NCBI GenBank assembly: GCA_965247735.1
Contig: CBDFHN010000002.1
Coordinates: forward strand, 2,046,001-2,110,000
Reading direction: 5' to 3'
DNA from: JAOXRU01 sp965247735
GTDB lineage: Bacteria > Bacteroidota > Bacteroidia > Flavobacteriales > Flavobacteriaceae
Length of the DNA stretch: 64,000 nucleotides
Shown here: positions 1 to 8,702 of the stretch, one piece after another
Numbering within the stretch: position 1 is the stretch's first letter
Layout of the letters: every line of letters begins with the position of its first letter
Notes under the pieces: generated by a model
Database searches by the model: none
The model's input: the letters and a program-made list of their open reading frames with translations, nothing else
Told to the model about the DNA's origin: nothing
Position numbers and translations under genes: made by a program

Positions 1-240
1 TCATTTTTACATCCTATAAAAACTAGGGATGCAATCAAAAAAACATAAGTATTTCTCATAGCAATAAAATAAAGGGCTTTCTTTTAAAACAATCATCAAA
101 GCGTACTTACAAATGAAGTTTTATAATGTGTTTATTTTTTTTCGTAAAAATAGTCCTAATACTTCAACTCAAAAGAGATAGAAAAGAAATTTAAGTAATT
201 CTTAACATAGTAGAGTCTAGTGTTAAAAATAGTCTTAAAA
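1..240. other. no gene recognised at the window's left edge
   Basis: AT-rich DNA downstream of der. I see no convincing reading frame, RNA gene or repeat in it. A CAT triplet near position 2 could be the start of a minus-strand gene leaving the window to the left, but nothing supports this. Confidence 0.4.
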
Positions 241-290
241 TAAGCTATAGCTAGAATCAACTAGCTATAGCTTAATAATATTTTTTTAAC
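241..290 (-). terminator. hairpin downstream of der, likely terminator
   Basis: A perfect 14-bp inverted repeat (241-254 and 261-274) surrounds a 6-nt loop, AATCAA. It lies about 25 bp past the der stop codon. A run of T (281-287) follows it on the plus strand. On the minus strand the tail is only moderately T-rich, so it may work in both directions or as an RNA-stabilising hairpin. Confidence 0.6.
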
Positions 291-299
291 TAAACTGTA

Positions 300-1607
300 T
301 TACTTTTTACGCATATAAATAGAAATCGGAACTCCAGTAAAATTATAGTGTTCCCGAAGCTTATTTTCCAAGAAACGGATATAGGATTCTCTTACATATT
401 GTGGTAAATTACAGAAAAATGCAAATTGCGGATGATTTGTCGGCAATTGCATACAGTATTTTATTTTTATAAACTTTCCTTTTAAAGCTGGCGGAGAATA
501 ATTCTCGATTAATGGCAACATTAGCTCATTAAGTTTACTTGTTGATATGCGGAGTGATCTTCCTTGATAAACTTCCACAGCAGTTTCTATCGCTTTAAAC
601 AAACGTTGCTTTGTTAATGCTGATATAAAGATAATTGGCACATCTGTAAATGGTGCTGTTTGCTCTTTAATATGAGTTTCAAAGGCCTTAGTAGTGTGGG
701 TATCTTTATCTACTAAATCCCATTTATTTACTAGTATTACAATTCCTTTATTGTTATTAACCGCAAGCCAAAATATTTTTTGCACCTGTGAATCAAATCC
801 ACGAGTAGCATCAACCACTAACAAACATACATCTGCATGTTCTATAGCACGTACCGATCGCATTACAGAATAAAATTCTAAATCTTCTTTCACCTTAGTT
901 TTTCTACGAATACCCGCAGTATCTACTAAGTTAAACTCAAAACCGTACCTATTATATTTTGTATCTATACTATCTCTTGTTGTTCCGGCAATGTCAGTAA
1001 CAATATAGCGTTCTTCACCAATAAGTGCATTTATAAAAGATGATTTTCCTGCATTAGGTCTTCCTACCACTGCAAAACGTGGTAAATCGTCTTTATCGTC
1101 TCCTTCTACTTCCGGAGGAAGTACTTTTACAAGTTCATCTAAGAGTTCACCTGTTCCACTTCCATTTATAGATGCTATTGGATAATATTCACCTAATCCT
1201 AATGAATAAAACTCGGCTGCATCATGTAACCTGTTGGCAGCATCTACTTTATTAACAGCCAAAAGCACAGGTTTATTAACACGCCTAAGCAAGTTAGCAA
1301 CTTCTTCATCCATTCCTGTAATTCCTGTTTCTACATCAACTACAAAAACAATTACATCAGCTTCATCGATAGCCAATTCTACTTGTTTATCTATTTCTGC
1401 TTCAAAAACGTCATCACTTCCTACAACATAACCTCCAGTATCGATTACCGAAAACTCTCTTCCATTCCAATCTGTCTTTCCATAATGACGATCTCTGGTT
1501 ACACCACTTACCGCATCTACAATGGCTTCTCTCCTTTGAATTAATCGATTAAAAAAAGTTGATTTCCCAACATTAGGTCTCCCTACAATAGCAACAATCG
1601 CGCCCAT
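300..1607 (-). CDS. der: ribosome biogenesis GTPase Der (EngA)
   Basis: Double-GTPase needed for maturation of the 50S ribosomal subunit; it is cytoplasmic. The 435-aa protein has the family's usual length and architecture. G domain 1 has P-loop GRPNVGKS at residues 9-16, DTGG at 57-60 and NKVD at 119-122. G domain 2 has P-loop GRPNAGKS at 182-189, DTAG at 229-232 and NKWD at 294-297. A KH-like C-terminal domain runs from about 350 to 435. The start at 1607 gives the typical N-terminus immediately before the first beta strand. The gene is transcribed alone, divergently from the next gene, with a Bacteroidota -7 element just upstream and a hairpin just downstream. All G-motif residues are intact and nothing looks unusual. 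Confidence 0.97.
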   Translation of the reverse strand: MGAIVAIVGRPNVGKSTFFNRLIQRREAIVDAVSGVTRDRHYGKTDWNGREFSVIDTGGYVVGSDDVFEAEIDKQVELAIDEADVIVFVVDVETGITGMDEEVANLLRRVNKPVLLAVNKVDAANRLHDAAEFYSLGLGEYYPIASINGSGTGELLDELVKVLPPEVEGDDKDDLPRFAVVGRPNAGKSSFINALIGEERYIVTDIAGTTRDSIDTKYNRYGFEFNLVDTAGIRRKTKVKEDLEFYSVMRSVRAIEHADVCLLVVDATRGFDSQVQKIFWLAVNNNKGIVILVNKWDLVDKDTHTTKAFETHIKEQTAPFTDVPIIFISALTKQRLFKAIETAVEVYQGRSLRISTSKLNELMLPLIENYSPPALKGKFIKIKYCMQLPTNHPQFAFFCNLPQYVRESYIRFLENKLREHYNFTGVPISIYMRKK

Positions 1608-1625
1608 ATTTTCTATTTAACGGGG

Positions 1626-1651
1626 CAAAGGTAGTGTATTTACTTGTACAA
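1626..1651 (-). promoter_or_regulatory. putative Bacteroidota promoter of der
   Basis: On the minus strand a TACCTTTG -7 element lies at 1626-1633, a good match to the Bacteroidota consensus TAnnTTTG. A TTG lies at 1649-1651. The spacing of 15 nt is shorter than the usual 17-20, so the upstream half is uncertain. The der start codon is about 20 bp downstream. Confidence 0.45.
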
Positions 1652-1731
1652 GAAAAAACTGTATCTTACACATCCATCTTTTTTTAAGAAAAAACATATT
1701 TCGAAAACAACTAACTAGCAAATACTTTTCT

Positions 1732-2229
1732 ATGAATCTTAATAATGAAATTGTTTTTCGCCCTAGATTTCAACTAGAACTTGAAGAAAAAAACACAGCT
1801 ATTCTTGCCCTATTTGAGAACTGTGCTAAAACGCAAAATCGTTTTATTGTCTCAAGAATAGATAATCATGTGTTTATTAAATTTCCTAAAAAAGAACAAA
1901 CCTTTTGGTCTCCACAACTACATTTAGAAATTGATGAAACCACAACAAATAAAAGTCGCCTTTATGGCCTGTTTGGTCCTAACCCTACAGTATGGACTTT
2001 TTTTATGTTTTTTCATTTTATTGTGGCAATGGTATTTATTGCTATTGGAATATGGGTATACAGCAGCTGGAGTCTAAGCAAGCCCATACATTTGCCTCTA
2101 GCGCTATTATTTATTACTGTAATCATGTGGTTTGCTTTGTATTTTGGAGGTAGAATTGGCAAAGCAAGCGGTAAAAAAGAAATGCTCTTGCTGGATGGTT
2201 TTATGAAAGAAACACTACAATCTGCCTAA
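1732..2229 (+). CDS. small two-helix membrane protein of unknown function
   Basis: 165 aa. The first 85 or so residues are soluble and contain alternating hydrophobic and charged segments. Two transmembrane helices follow, at about residues 86-108 and 119-138, separated by a short polar loop, and a short charged tail closes the protein. There is no signal peptide or recognisable catalytic motif. It is divergent from der and its stop lies 6 bp from the convergent end of the acyltransferase-like gene, so it probably has its own transcript. I recognise the general pattern of a conserved flavobacterial hypothetical protein but cannot name a family. Confidence 0.7.
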   Translation: MNLNNEIVFRPRFQLELEEKNTAILALFENCAKTQNRFIVSRIDNHVFIKFPKKEQTFWSPQLHLEIDETTTNKSRLYGLFGPNPTVWTFFMFFHFIVAMVFIAIGIWVYSSWSLSKPIHLPLALLFITVIMWFALYFGGRIGKASGKKEMLLLDGFMKETLQSA

Positions 2230-2235
2230 TTTTAG

Positions 2236-3420
2236 CTACAAATAACGCAACCACCATTTATCACTATTATTTCTTTTATATTTCATATACTTTTTACAAA
2301 TAGGGAATAATCCTAAAATAACAGCTATCCAAAGCACATAGACCACCCATAATGGATACCCATAGTTTACTAAGGTTGCATTTATAAATACTTCTGCCGT
2401 TAGAATTAAATCTCTCCAATCTCCTCCTAAAATCATATGAATTACAATTGCCAATATATGAATCACCAATACATGCAAAAAATAATAAAACAGAGGTACT
2501 TTGCCAAAAACCAAAAAGAAATCAGTGATTTTATTTTTCATATTCTCTACTAGATATAAAATTAAAAAAGAAGGTCCTATCGTAATCAATAAAAAAGCAA
2601 GTGAAGGCGGGTATTTTGTCACATTAAAAAACGAAAGTATCGTTAATATTGTGTTTTTCTGAACAGTCCAAGGCACTAAATCACCGTATATATTAATCCC
2701 CCTCAAAACAAAGAAAGCTATAATCGATGCAAATCCTAATAGGAGCAGCCATTTTTTTCGGATCTTCCCATTAAAATCTCGATGATATAGTGTTCCAAAA
2801 CAATAACCCAAAACCATTAACCCAATCCAAGGAATAACTGGGTAATGAAAATAAAATGCACTAGTATCACTCATTGGAAGAAATTGATCTTGATGCAATA
2901 AATACCAAAATATTGAAGATACACTGTCTCCTTCTACTACAATACGATCCAACAAATTATGTCCTGAAACTAATAAAAAACCTGCTAATAAAAGTATTTT
3001 CTTGGGCAAGTAAATCAAAAACGACAAACAAAACATACTAAACCCTATAGCCCATATTACTTGAGACACTGGAAAACTATAGTAAATATCGAAGGACCAT
3101 ATAAAATTATTTAAAGCAAATTCTAAAAAAATCAACCACAAACCTCTTGTAATTAAAAACTTAAAAAGCTGTGACTTATTCTTTTTACTCCCGTATAAAA
3201 AAGCAGAAGTCCCTGCTAAAAAAACAAATACAGGAGCACAAAAATGAGTGATAAATCGAGTAAAAAAAAGTAATGGAGTTGTCGTTTCCATTGCCGTAGG
3301 GTCACCAAAAAACGATTCGTAATAAAAAAAACTTCGCACATGATCTAATGCCATGATTACCATAACGACTCCTCGAAGCATATCTATTGCTATTATTCTT
3401 TTTGAAGGTATATTTATCAT
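2236..3420 (-). CDS. heparan-alpha-glucosaminide N-acetyltransferase-like (DUF1624) membrane protein
   Basis: 394 aa with about ten hydrophobic helices. The N-terminus IDMLRGVVMVIMALDHVRSF matches the signature of the DUF1624/HGSNAT family, in which a conserved Asp-His pair (here DH at about residues 26-27) lies in the first helix. These inner-membrane proteins are related to enzymes that transfer acetyl groups from cytoplasmic acetyl-CoA to sugars across the membrane. The bacterial members' substrates are mostly unknown, so acyl transfer to a glycan is inference. The gene is monocistronic. The DNA immediately before its ATG resembles a repeat also found before the FAH-family gene near 35 kb. 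Confidence 0.8.
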   Translation of the reverse strand: MINIPSKRIIAIDMLRGVVMVIMALDHVRSFFYYESFFGDPTAMETTTPLLFFTRFITHFCAPVFVFLAGTSAFLYGSKKNKSQLFKFLITRGLWLIFLEFALNNFIWSFDIYYSFPVSQVIWAIGFSMFCLSFLIYLPKKILLLAGFLLVSGHNLLDRIVVEGDSVSSIFWYLLHQDQFLPMSDTSAFYFHYPVIPWIGLMVLGYCFGTLYHRDFNGKIRKKWLLLLGFASIIAFFVLRGINIYGDLVPWTVQKNTILTILSFFNVTKYPPSLAFLLITIGPSFLILYLVENMKNKITDFFLVFGKVPLFYYFLHVLVIHILAIVIHMILGGDWRDLILTAEVFINATLVNYGYPLWVVYVLWIAVILGLFPICKKYMKYKRNNSDKWWLRYL

Positions 3421-3469
3421 GTGTCTATTATTCTATTACGTTGGGTAAATAGTATATCCTTTATTGTCA
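3418..3469 (-). repeat. third copy of a start-codon-proximal repeat
   Basis: Read on the minus strand, this stretch runs from TGACAATAAAGGATATAC to GACACATG, where the ATG is the acyltransferase-like gene's start codon. It aligns by eye with both units of the tandem repeat at 35057-35240. Shared blocks are the TGAC start, AAGGATRT, TAATARAATAATA-like AT tract and ACACATG end. It may be a conserved upstream regulatory element. The match is imperfect in the middle. Confidence 0.4.
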
Positions 3470-3487
3470 TTTTTCAATAATGACAAT
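3463..3487. repeat. 9-bp inverted repeat upstream of the acyltransferase-like gene
   Basis: ATTGTCATT at 3463-3471 and AATGACAAT at 3479-3487 form a perfect stem around a 7-nt loop, about 45-67 bp upstream of the start codon at 3420. No T-run follows it on the minus strand, so an operator or mRNA-leader hairpin is as likely as a terminator. On the plus strand a short TTTTT follows. Confidence 0.45.
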
Positions 3488-3575
3488 CTTTTTAGCATGA
3501 TTGGTTCATGTATAATTTCAAAAAAAAAAACATCCTACATTTCTTGAGTGAGCAAGAACACTATTTCAAAATGAG

Positions 3576-5813
3576 TTACATCCGTATTTGAATATAATCG
3601 CCTGGGATTTTTTTAAATCGCATTTGGATAAAAAATGCGTTTTTTTGCATCTGCTTCAAATGTGCTCTGGGACCAATCCATTCCCATTTTGCTCTTTCTT
3701 TTATCTCTATTTTTCCATTCTTGTTTTTTACTCTCTTTTTGTTTTCGGCATACCTTTTCGTAAATCTTAGCCATTGGTCTCGAGAAGGGTTTGCTTTATT
3801 ATTATTACGTTTATAATAGATCCTAGTACTTGCAAAATGTGTAGCAATGCCAATTTCAGGGTTTGGTCTTTCTCCTCTCAATACTGCTATAACTAATGTT
3901 CTAACAGCTATGGGAATATTTTTCCATTCTTTTTGTTGAAGCTCCACATGTCTTCTTCGTTGAATACCTCCTTTTACTCTCATATATTCATTAGCATCTT
4001 TTAAGGTATTACTATTAAAACGTGCTCTTAATTTTTTATTTTTTATGAATTTCTGTAATGTCGTGGAATACTTTCTTAACAGTTCTTCAAACGAACTCCA
4101 TCTGTTCACCACTACAAACCTGTTAATCATGGTCCAGAGTTCTCCAACACCATTTGTATGATTCTCTCCCATAGCCAGTCTGGCCATCCAAATTGCATCT
4201 GTTGGAGTAAACTTATAAACACTACTTCTTGCATTCCTATACAAGCTTGTAATGTTTTCATTAACTACAATTCTCCCTAAATCGCTTGGTATACCCTCTA
4301 AATCAGTTCCGTTTATATTTGTAGTTGTAGTCTGTTGTGGCTGTATAGAATTAGATGGCTCATTTAGAGGTTTATCAAAGATGTCTTGTTTTTGTAATAA
4401 TGGACGAATAAATAAATTTCTGATTTTGTTCCATTCTCTAGCACTATTACTTCCTTTTTTAATCTTTTTGTTTCGTTGGCTAGGGAATCTATAATAAAAT
4501 ACAATATCTGTCAATTCGTTTTCTTTTTGTCCATTACTAATGGCTTCAAATAATCTTAAAGAAAATCGACCAAAATCATAAATTCCAAGACCAATCTTAC
4601 CTAAAAGCAAAGCTATGTTTGAAAAAGATTTAGAATTACTGTTTTTATGAGAAATAATAGATTGAGATTCTTTAAAACTTCTAAATCTCAATATACCAAA
4701 ATACTCTTTTAGTTTTATTCCCTTTAACTTTATGTGCCCGTTTTCATCCAACAATCGTTTTCTAATACCTACGCTTTGACCAACATTCCCTCCTATTACC
4801 TGCACATACCCTTTTACTTCATCTACATCCAATATGATATCAGAATGAGTTGCCCAATCCTTTCCATTTCCCACATTGCCAAAATTGACTCCAACTCTAT
4901 TTCTATCTATAATTCTCTCTCCATTAACATTTTTAGTATACACAACACGACCATTGAACAATATATCTCCAACCCTAGGCTTAACTTCTTCGATTTTGTA
5001 AAACCATACAAAAACAGGCCCTTTATATCTTTTCTTCGTCAGATTTCTTTTTGCATCTCTGGCATAAATTACATGAGCTCTACCTTTTTTAAAAGGAGGG
5101 CTACCTCCAGCTTTATCAATAACATAAGATACAAATGCTGCACTCCAAGGTCTTCTTTGCTTTATTCTCCAGTTTATCCCCTTAACATTAACCACACTTC
5201 TCCAATAATTTTCAAGATGTGCCCTTGCATTTACTTGTGTTTCTTTTAATTCTTTACCATCCTTATGCCATTTATCATATTCTTCTCTAGCAATTTTTAC
5301 AATATTATTTATAAGAGATTGTCCGTTTTTAACATCTTCTTTTTCATAATCCAGTATTTTATATTCTTCCTCATAGTCGTTCTGGGAATCTGTTCTTTGC
5401 AAATAACCCTCAAATTCTTCAAAAGAATCCTCATCAGAACCTACAAGCTCATAATCAATTCCCTGCTCTCTTTCTCCTTCATAATCTGTATACTCAACAC
5501 CCTGCTCCTCTTCTATTTCCATCTCTTCTTGAAAATCATCCTCATTATCCAAAAATTCACTCTCATATTCATCTTCTTCAAAAAAAGAATCAATTTCTAT
5601 TTCGATATCAAACTCTTCTTCTTCCCAATCTTCCTCCATTTCTGATTCTTCATCCCAATCCTCTTGCCATTCTTCTTCAAATTCATCTTCGGCAACTAAT
5701 TCAGTCGTAAAAAAAGGACTATTAAATTGCCTTGACTGGGAATGTTCCTCTGGAGAAAAACCTTCTAACCCCTGTAATTCTTTATCAAAATAAGGTGTTT
5801 TTAAAGTGCTCAT
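3576..5813 (-). CDS. large protein with acidic N-terminus, DUF2272-like domain and possible SleB-like domain
   Basis: 745 aa, no signal peptide and no membrane helix. Residues 1-40 carry two short motifs, TPYFDKEL (6-13) and SPFFTTEL (32-39). Residues 41-165 are extremely rich in Glu and Asp. Residues about 165-375 resemble DUF2272, a papain-like/CHAP-type fold, with PWSAAF at 222-227, a VGDIL segment near 281-285 and THSD at 322-325. The protein has no cysteine at all, so a Cys-dependent amidase mechanism is excluded. Residues about 535-600 (ARLAMGE, then ELWTMINRF; Glu550) weakly resemble cell-wall hydrolases of the SleB/Hydrolase_2 type. A peptidoglycan-active role is therefore inference. 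It is the last gene of the operon, 34 bp after the preceding reading frame. Confidence 0.7.
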   Translation of the reverse strand: MSTLKTPYFDKELQGLEGFSPEEHSQSRQFNSPFFTTELVAEDEFEEEWQEDWDEESEMEEDWEEEEFDIEIEIDSFFEEDEYESEFLDNEDDFQEEMEIEEEQGVEYTDYEGEREQGIDYELVGSDEDSFEEFEGYLQRTDSQNDYEEEYKILDYEKEDVKNGQSLINNIVKIAREEYDKWHKDGKELKETQVNARAHLENYWRSVVNVKGINWRIKQRRPWSAAFVSYVIDKAGGSPPFKKGRAHVIYARDAKRNLTKKRYKGPVFVWFYKIEEVKPRVGDILFNGRVVYTKNVNGERIIDRNRVGVNFGNVGNGKDWATHSDIILDVDEVKGYVQVIGGNVGQSVGIRKRLLDENGHIKLKGIKLKEYFGILRFRSFKESQSIISHKNSNSKSFSNIALLLGKIGLGIYDFGRFSLRLFEAISNGQKENELTDIVFYYRFPSQRNKKIKKGSNSAREWNKIRNLFIRPLLQKQDIFDKPLNEPSNSIQPQQTTTTNINGTDLEGIPSDLGRIVVNENITSLYRNARSSVYKFTPTDAIWMARLAMGENHTNGVGELWTMINRFVVVNRWSSFEELLRKYSTTLQKFIKNKKLRARFNSNTLKDANEYMRVKGGIQRRRHVELQQKEWKNIPIAVRTLVIAVLRGERPNPEIGIATHFASTRIYYKRNNNKANPSRDQWLRFTKRYAENKKRVKNKNGKIEIKERAKWEWIGPRAHLKQMQKNAFFIQMRFKKIPGDYIQIRM

Positions 5814-5847
5814 TTTTTCGTGATTTTAATTGCTTAAGCAAAAATTA

Positions 5848-6105
5848 TTATGAAAATTGTTTTTCAATTCCGTTGGTACTCGGAACCTGCGCTGGTGTAT
5901 ACCCTCGGTAATTGCTATTGGCTATACTTACATTATGACCTCTACGTACTTTCATATCTCTTCCGGTAGAGTATCCCCAATGTGTGATTATAGTCCGCAT
6001 ATCTGACTCGATTGGATTTGCTGTAGTGCTATCCTTAAAAAGTGAAGAAATGTTTTCTTCGCTATTAAAAACACCAGTTTCTATCAAAGTAAGTATTCTC
6101 GACAT
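5848..6105 (-). CDS. 85-aa frame overlapping the 326-aa gene; separate small gene or its frameshifted C-terminus
   Basis: 85 aa starting MSRILTLIE. Its start overlaps the end of the upstream frame by 22 bp, in the -1 frame relative to it. Joining the two frames at the overlap gives a smooth helical sequence (FFQLANR followed by MSRILTLIETG), whereas the upstream frame alone ends in the less regular CREYLL. This suggests one ancestral protein of about 400 aa split by a one-base change, or a genuine recoding or translational-coupling event. It has no recognisable domain and lies 34 bp before the 745-aa gene. Confidence 0.5.
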   Translation of the reverse strand: MSRILTLIETGVFNSEENISSLFKDSTTANPIESDMRTIITHWGYSTGRDMKVRRGHNVSIANSNYRGYTPAQVPSTNGIEKQFS

Positions 6106-7064
6106 CGGTTTGCCAATTGAAAGAAATCATAGGATTTTGCATGCACCGGTACACCCACACGTTCCGCTATTCTATACAATCGTTGATCTTCTCGTGTGCC
6201 TTCTGCCCGTAAAGAAGCAACAATAGGAGAATCAAATTCTAAGGTAAGGTGAAACCAAGACATCATAGATACCGCATAAAACTCTTCTCTAGAGATATTC
6301 CCATTTAGCCTACGATCATTAAGCATGTCGTGAAGTTGTCTCGCCAAACTTGCTATTCCAGCATCATCGGTACGGTTTTCTCCACTAGAGTTTTTAGTAT
6401 TTACAATACCTACCCATACTTCACTAAGAAAATCTTCAAAAGAGGAAACAAAGTCACGATTAGCACTCTCTGCTTTTACAAAGTTAAAAGGCTTGTTATA
6501 AATATCTCCATGATTTAAATCCATTCCAAACATCCTGAAATAATTATTTCTTCTAGTAGCTTCTAAATTGGGTCTAATATCACTGACAACATTATAAATG
6601 GAAAAAGGAGCGGGATTACTAAAAAACAATTCTTCTGTATTACGTAACCAAAACTGAGCCTCTTTGGTAGGAACCCCAATTTTTTCGCCATGTAGGTGCT
6701 CAAATAAAACAGTTCGAAAAACTTTATATACAGCGGTGTTTTCTATTAAATATGCATATATCAAATGATCCCATCTCGAATAACAATGTAAAATCTCTCG
6801 ATTTGTTGCAGAAAATCCATTTGATTTTTTCGTATTAAAAATCGCATCTATAAAGTAATCAGGAAGTTGTGATATTTCGCTTCGCCGATTGGGATTGCCT
6901 ACTGCGTCTCCTGCTTCATGGATTCTAGATTCCCAACCCAATTCTAATAAAGCTCTAATTTCTACTGGATGTAAGCAGAATAATTCCTTTATCCTATCCT
7001 GCCTTTCCTTTATTCTATCTGATCTATTCTCTTTGGTTCCAGTCCCTACAATTCTATCAAACAT
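6084..7064 (-). CDS. conserved-type protein of unknown function in the SPF-motif operon
   Basis: 326 aa, predicted soluble and mainly helical, with no signal peptide. Short segments stand out: a basic helical N-terminus with repeated DRIKE, HPVEIRALLELGWE at about 32-45, many aromatic residues, and a C-terminal segment ending FFQLANRCREYLL. I do not recognise the family. The protein may continue in the overlapping 85-aa frame (see that entry), which would bring it to about 410 aa. It sits between the small Lys/Ala-rich gene (40 bp upstream) and the 745-aa gene, all on one strand, so it is probably co-transcribed with them. Confidence 0.65.
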   Translation of the reverse strand: MFDRIVGTGTKENRSDRIKERQDRIKELFCLHPVEIRALLELGWESRIHEAGDAVGNPNRRSEISQLPDYFIDAIFNTKKSNGFSATNREILHCYSRWDHLIYAYLIENTAVYKVFRTVLFEHLHGEKIGVPTKEAQFWLRNTEELFFSNPAPFSIYNVVSDIRPNLEATRRNNYFRMFGMDLNHGDIYNKPFNFVKAESANRDFVSSFEDFLSEVWVGIVNTKNSSGENRTDDAGIASLARQLHDMLNDRRLNGNISREEFYAVSMMSWFHLTLEFDSPIVASLRAEGTREDQRLYRIAERVGVPVHAKSYDFFQLANRCREYLL

Positions 7065-7104
7065 AATTTCTATTTTTTAAATGATTTAATTCCTTTATAG
7101 CTTT

Positions 7105-7410
7105 TCAATCTATACGAACATCCCTATTACAGGCTTCTTTTTTATCTAAAAGCGGTAATTTCCATTCTGGTAACTTTGAATTATTCAAGCTTCCATGTAA
7201 AGCCTCCTTAATACTTATAAATAATAGTTCAACCTCGGATGATGGTGGACTAACTGCTGCTGCTATTTCTGTTGTTATTAACGCTTCTGATCTCATTGCT
7301 TTTGGTACTTCCTGTTTTGCAGGGGCAACTTGTCTTTTTATAGCCCCTTTTAATGCAGCTCCATGTGTTTTAACGATCTTCTTAGATTTGTTTTCTGCTT
7401 CCATTTTCAT
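7105..7410 (-). CDS. small Lys/Ala-rich protein of unknown function
   Basis: About 101 aa from the ATG at 7410. A longer frame opens at 7473 but would overlap the metallopeptidase gene by 40 bp, so the internal start, 23 bp after that gene's stop, is preferred. The first half is basic and Ala/Lys-rich (ALKGAIKRQVAPAKQEVPKA), followed by a predicted helical region with a short SLNNSKLPEWKLPLLDKKE tail. There is no signal peptide or known domain. Its position inside the operon suggests a partner, chaperone or linker for the neighbours, but nothing in the sequence proves this. Confidence 0.5.
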   Translation of the reverse strand: MKMEAENKSKKIVKTHGAALKGAIKRQVAPAKQEVPKAMRSEALITTEIAAAVSPPSSEVELLFISIKEALHGSLNNSKLPEWKLPLLDKKEACNRDVRID

Positions 7411-7433
7411 ATATTTTATAGTTATAATTTTCT

Positions 7434-8702
7434 TTATGCTGCTCCTAAGCTTCTGCCTAGAGTAAGCATCCATTTTCGCTGCTGCTCTAATAATTGTGGT
7501 ACTTGGCTTGGCTTAGTTGCAATTTGATAACCTCCCATAGCCAATAATCTTATGGCTTCTTTAGAAACCCAATGATGAGAGGTAAATAACGAGTGACCTG
7601 CCTGGTTTTTTAATTCTGACAAGTGCTGTGGAGCTACCCTATTTGGTTTTATCCAATAACTAATAGATTGGTTTCCAAAAGCCTTCATAGGAATTTGCAA
7701 ACAACTATGAGCTATTTTCCTCAGTAAAGGGATTGATTGTCTTATCAATTTTTGAACTATTAATGGTGCATCTTCAATCGGATGCTTTTGTGTCCATACA
7801 CGCTCCATACTATCCCAAGGGCCATCTCCATAGCACAATCTACACATACTAATTCCCAGCAATAATCTTAGGTAACTTATAGGATGAGGATCTTGAGGAC
7901 TGTATCTAAAAACAAACTTACTGCTCCCAGAAACCACATCACATAAACCAGCAACAGCGGCATATCCCGTATGGACAAATGCAAATGTATCTGCAGCAAT
8001 TTCTGATGACCATCCTGACCATAATTCTGCTAATACTATAGATTCTTCTTTTAACCTTTCATATAAAACATCGGCAAGCTCAGTATTCCAATTAAGCATA
8101 TATGCAATTTGGTGTCCAGATTCATGAATTAAAGATGTAGGACGATACAAATTATGCCGAACAACCTTTATAGCCGCAACTGGACTTACCGTTTTACCAT
8201 CCCAAAGCTTTAATCTTGCCTTAAGTATAGAACCTCCATAACCTTTAGCTACATAGACTAATACCAGAGGAGTTTTTTTTCCTAAAGGCTCTAAAATCAT
8301 TTTCATACTGTTATACGCAATACGGTCACATGCCCTCATTAAAGTCGCCATATCCTCATTAGTTCTTGTATTAATTGCGTCTGTATAAAAATCCAACATG
8401 GTTTCTGTAAGCAAATATTTTTTTTTAAATGCATCTGACTTCTGTTGCAAACTTTTTAATTGCTGTATTGATTTTGCAGCTTTCAAATGCTGTTGTAACT
8501 TTAAAACATCTGGTTGAAGCCTGTTTAATCCTTCTTCTAAACTATTTTTCAATGCTATATTCAAGTTATAACCTAGTCCTTCCCATGCCAATGGTGATGC
8601 CAAATCTTTAAGTTTATACAAACGTGAGGTAGCCTGAATCCAATGCCCTATCTGTCTTGCAACCTGCTGGTATACATCATCAAATTCATTAAACATACTC
8701 AT
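7434..8702 (-). CDS. HExxH metallopeptidase-like protein
   Basis: 422 aa without a signal peptide. A zinc-binding motif HESGH occupies residues 193-197. About 37 residues later SSEIAAD (Glu234, Asp238) provides a plausible third ligand of gluzincin type, so the core looks catalytically intact. The preceding 120 residues are helical with a Gln/Lys-rich coiled-coil-like section at about 60-95. The family is unknown to me. The start overlaps the end of the 812-aa gene by 14 bp, which suggests translational coupling and a linked function. The peptidase call rests on the motif and its context only; the substrate cannot be inferred. Confidence 0.65.
   Translation of the reverse strand: MSMFNEFDDVYQQVARQIGHWIQATSRLYKLKDLASPLAWEGLGYNLNIALKNSLEEGLNRLQPDVLKLQQHLKAAKSIQQLKSLQQKSDAFKKKYLLTETMLDFYTDAINTRTNEDMATLMRACDRIAYNSMKMILEPLGKKTPLVLVYVAKGYGGSILKARLKLWDGKTVSPVAAIKVVRHNLYRPTSLIHESGHQIAYMLNWNTELADVLYERLKEESIVLAELWSGWSSEIAADTFAFVHTGYAAVAGLCDVVSGSSKFVFRYSPQDPHPISYLRLLLGISMCRLCYGDGPWDSMERVWTQKHPIEDAPLIVQKLIRQSIPLLRKIAHSCLQIPMKAFGNQSISYWIKPNRVAPQHLSELKNQAGHSLFTSHHWVSKEAIRLLAMGGYQIATKPSQVPQLLEQQRKWMLTLGRSLGAA

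Noticed and set aside
3540..3560. TTCTTG/CAAGAA inverted repeat as terminator of the 745-aa gene
   Set aside because: The stem is only 6 bp and the T-run is about 10 nt away, so it is too weak to call.
4734..5249. 171-codon plus-strand frame opposite the 745-aa gene
   Set aside because: It lies entirely antisense to a frame with a clear domain; its composition (many Ile, Ser, Tyr) is typical of shadows in AT-rich DNA.
5265..5645. 126-codon plus-strand frame rich in Phe and Ile, apparently a membrane protein
   Set aside because: It is the complement of the Glu/Asp-rich N-terminal region: GAA codons read as TTC on the other strand produce the Phe-rich artefact.
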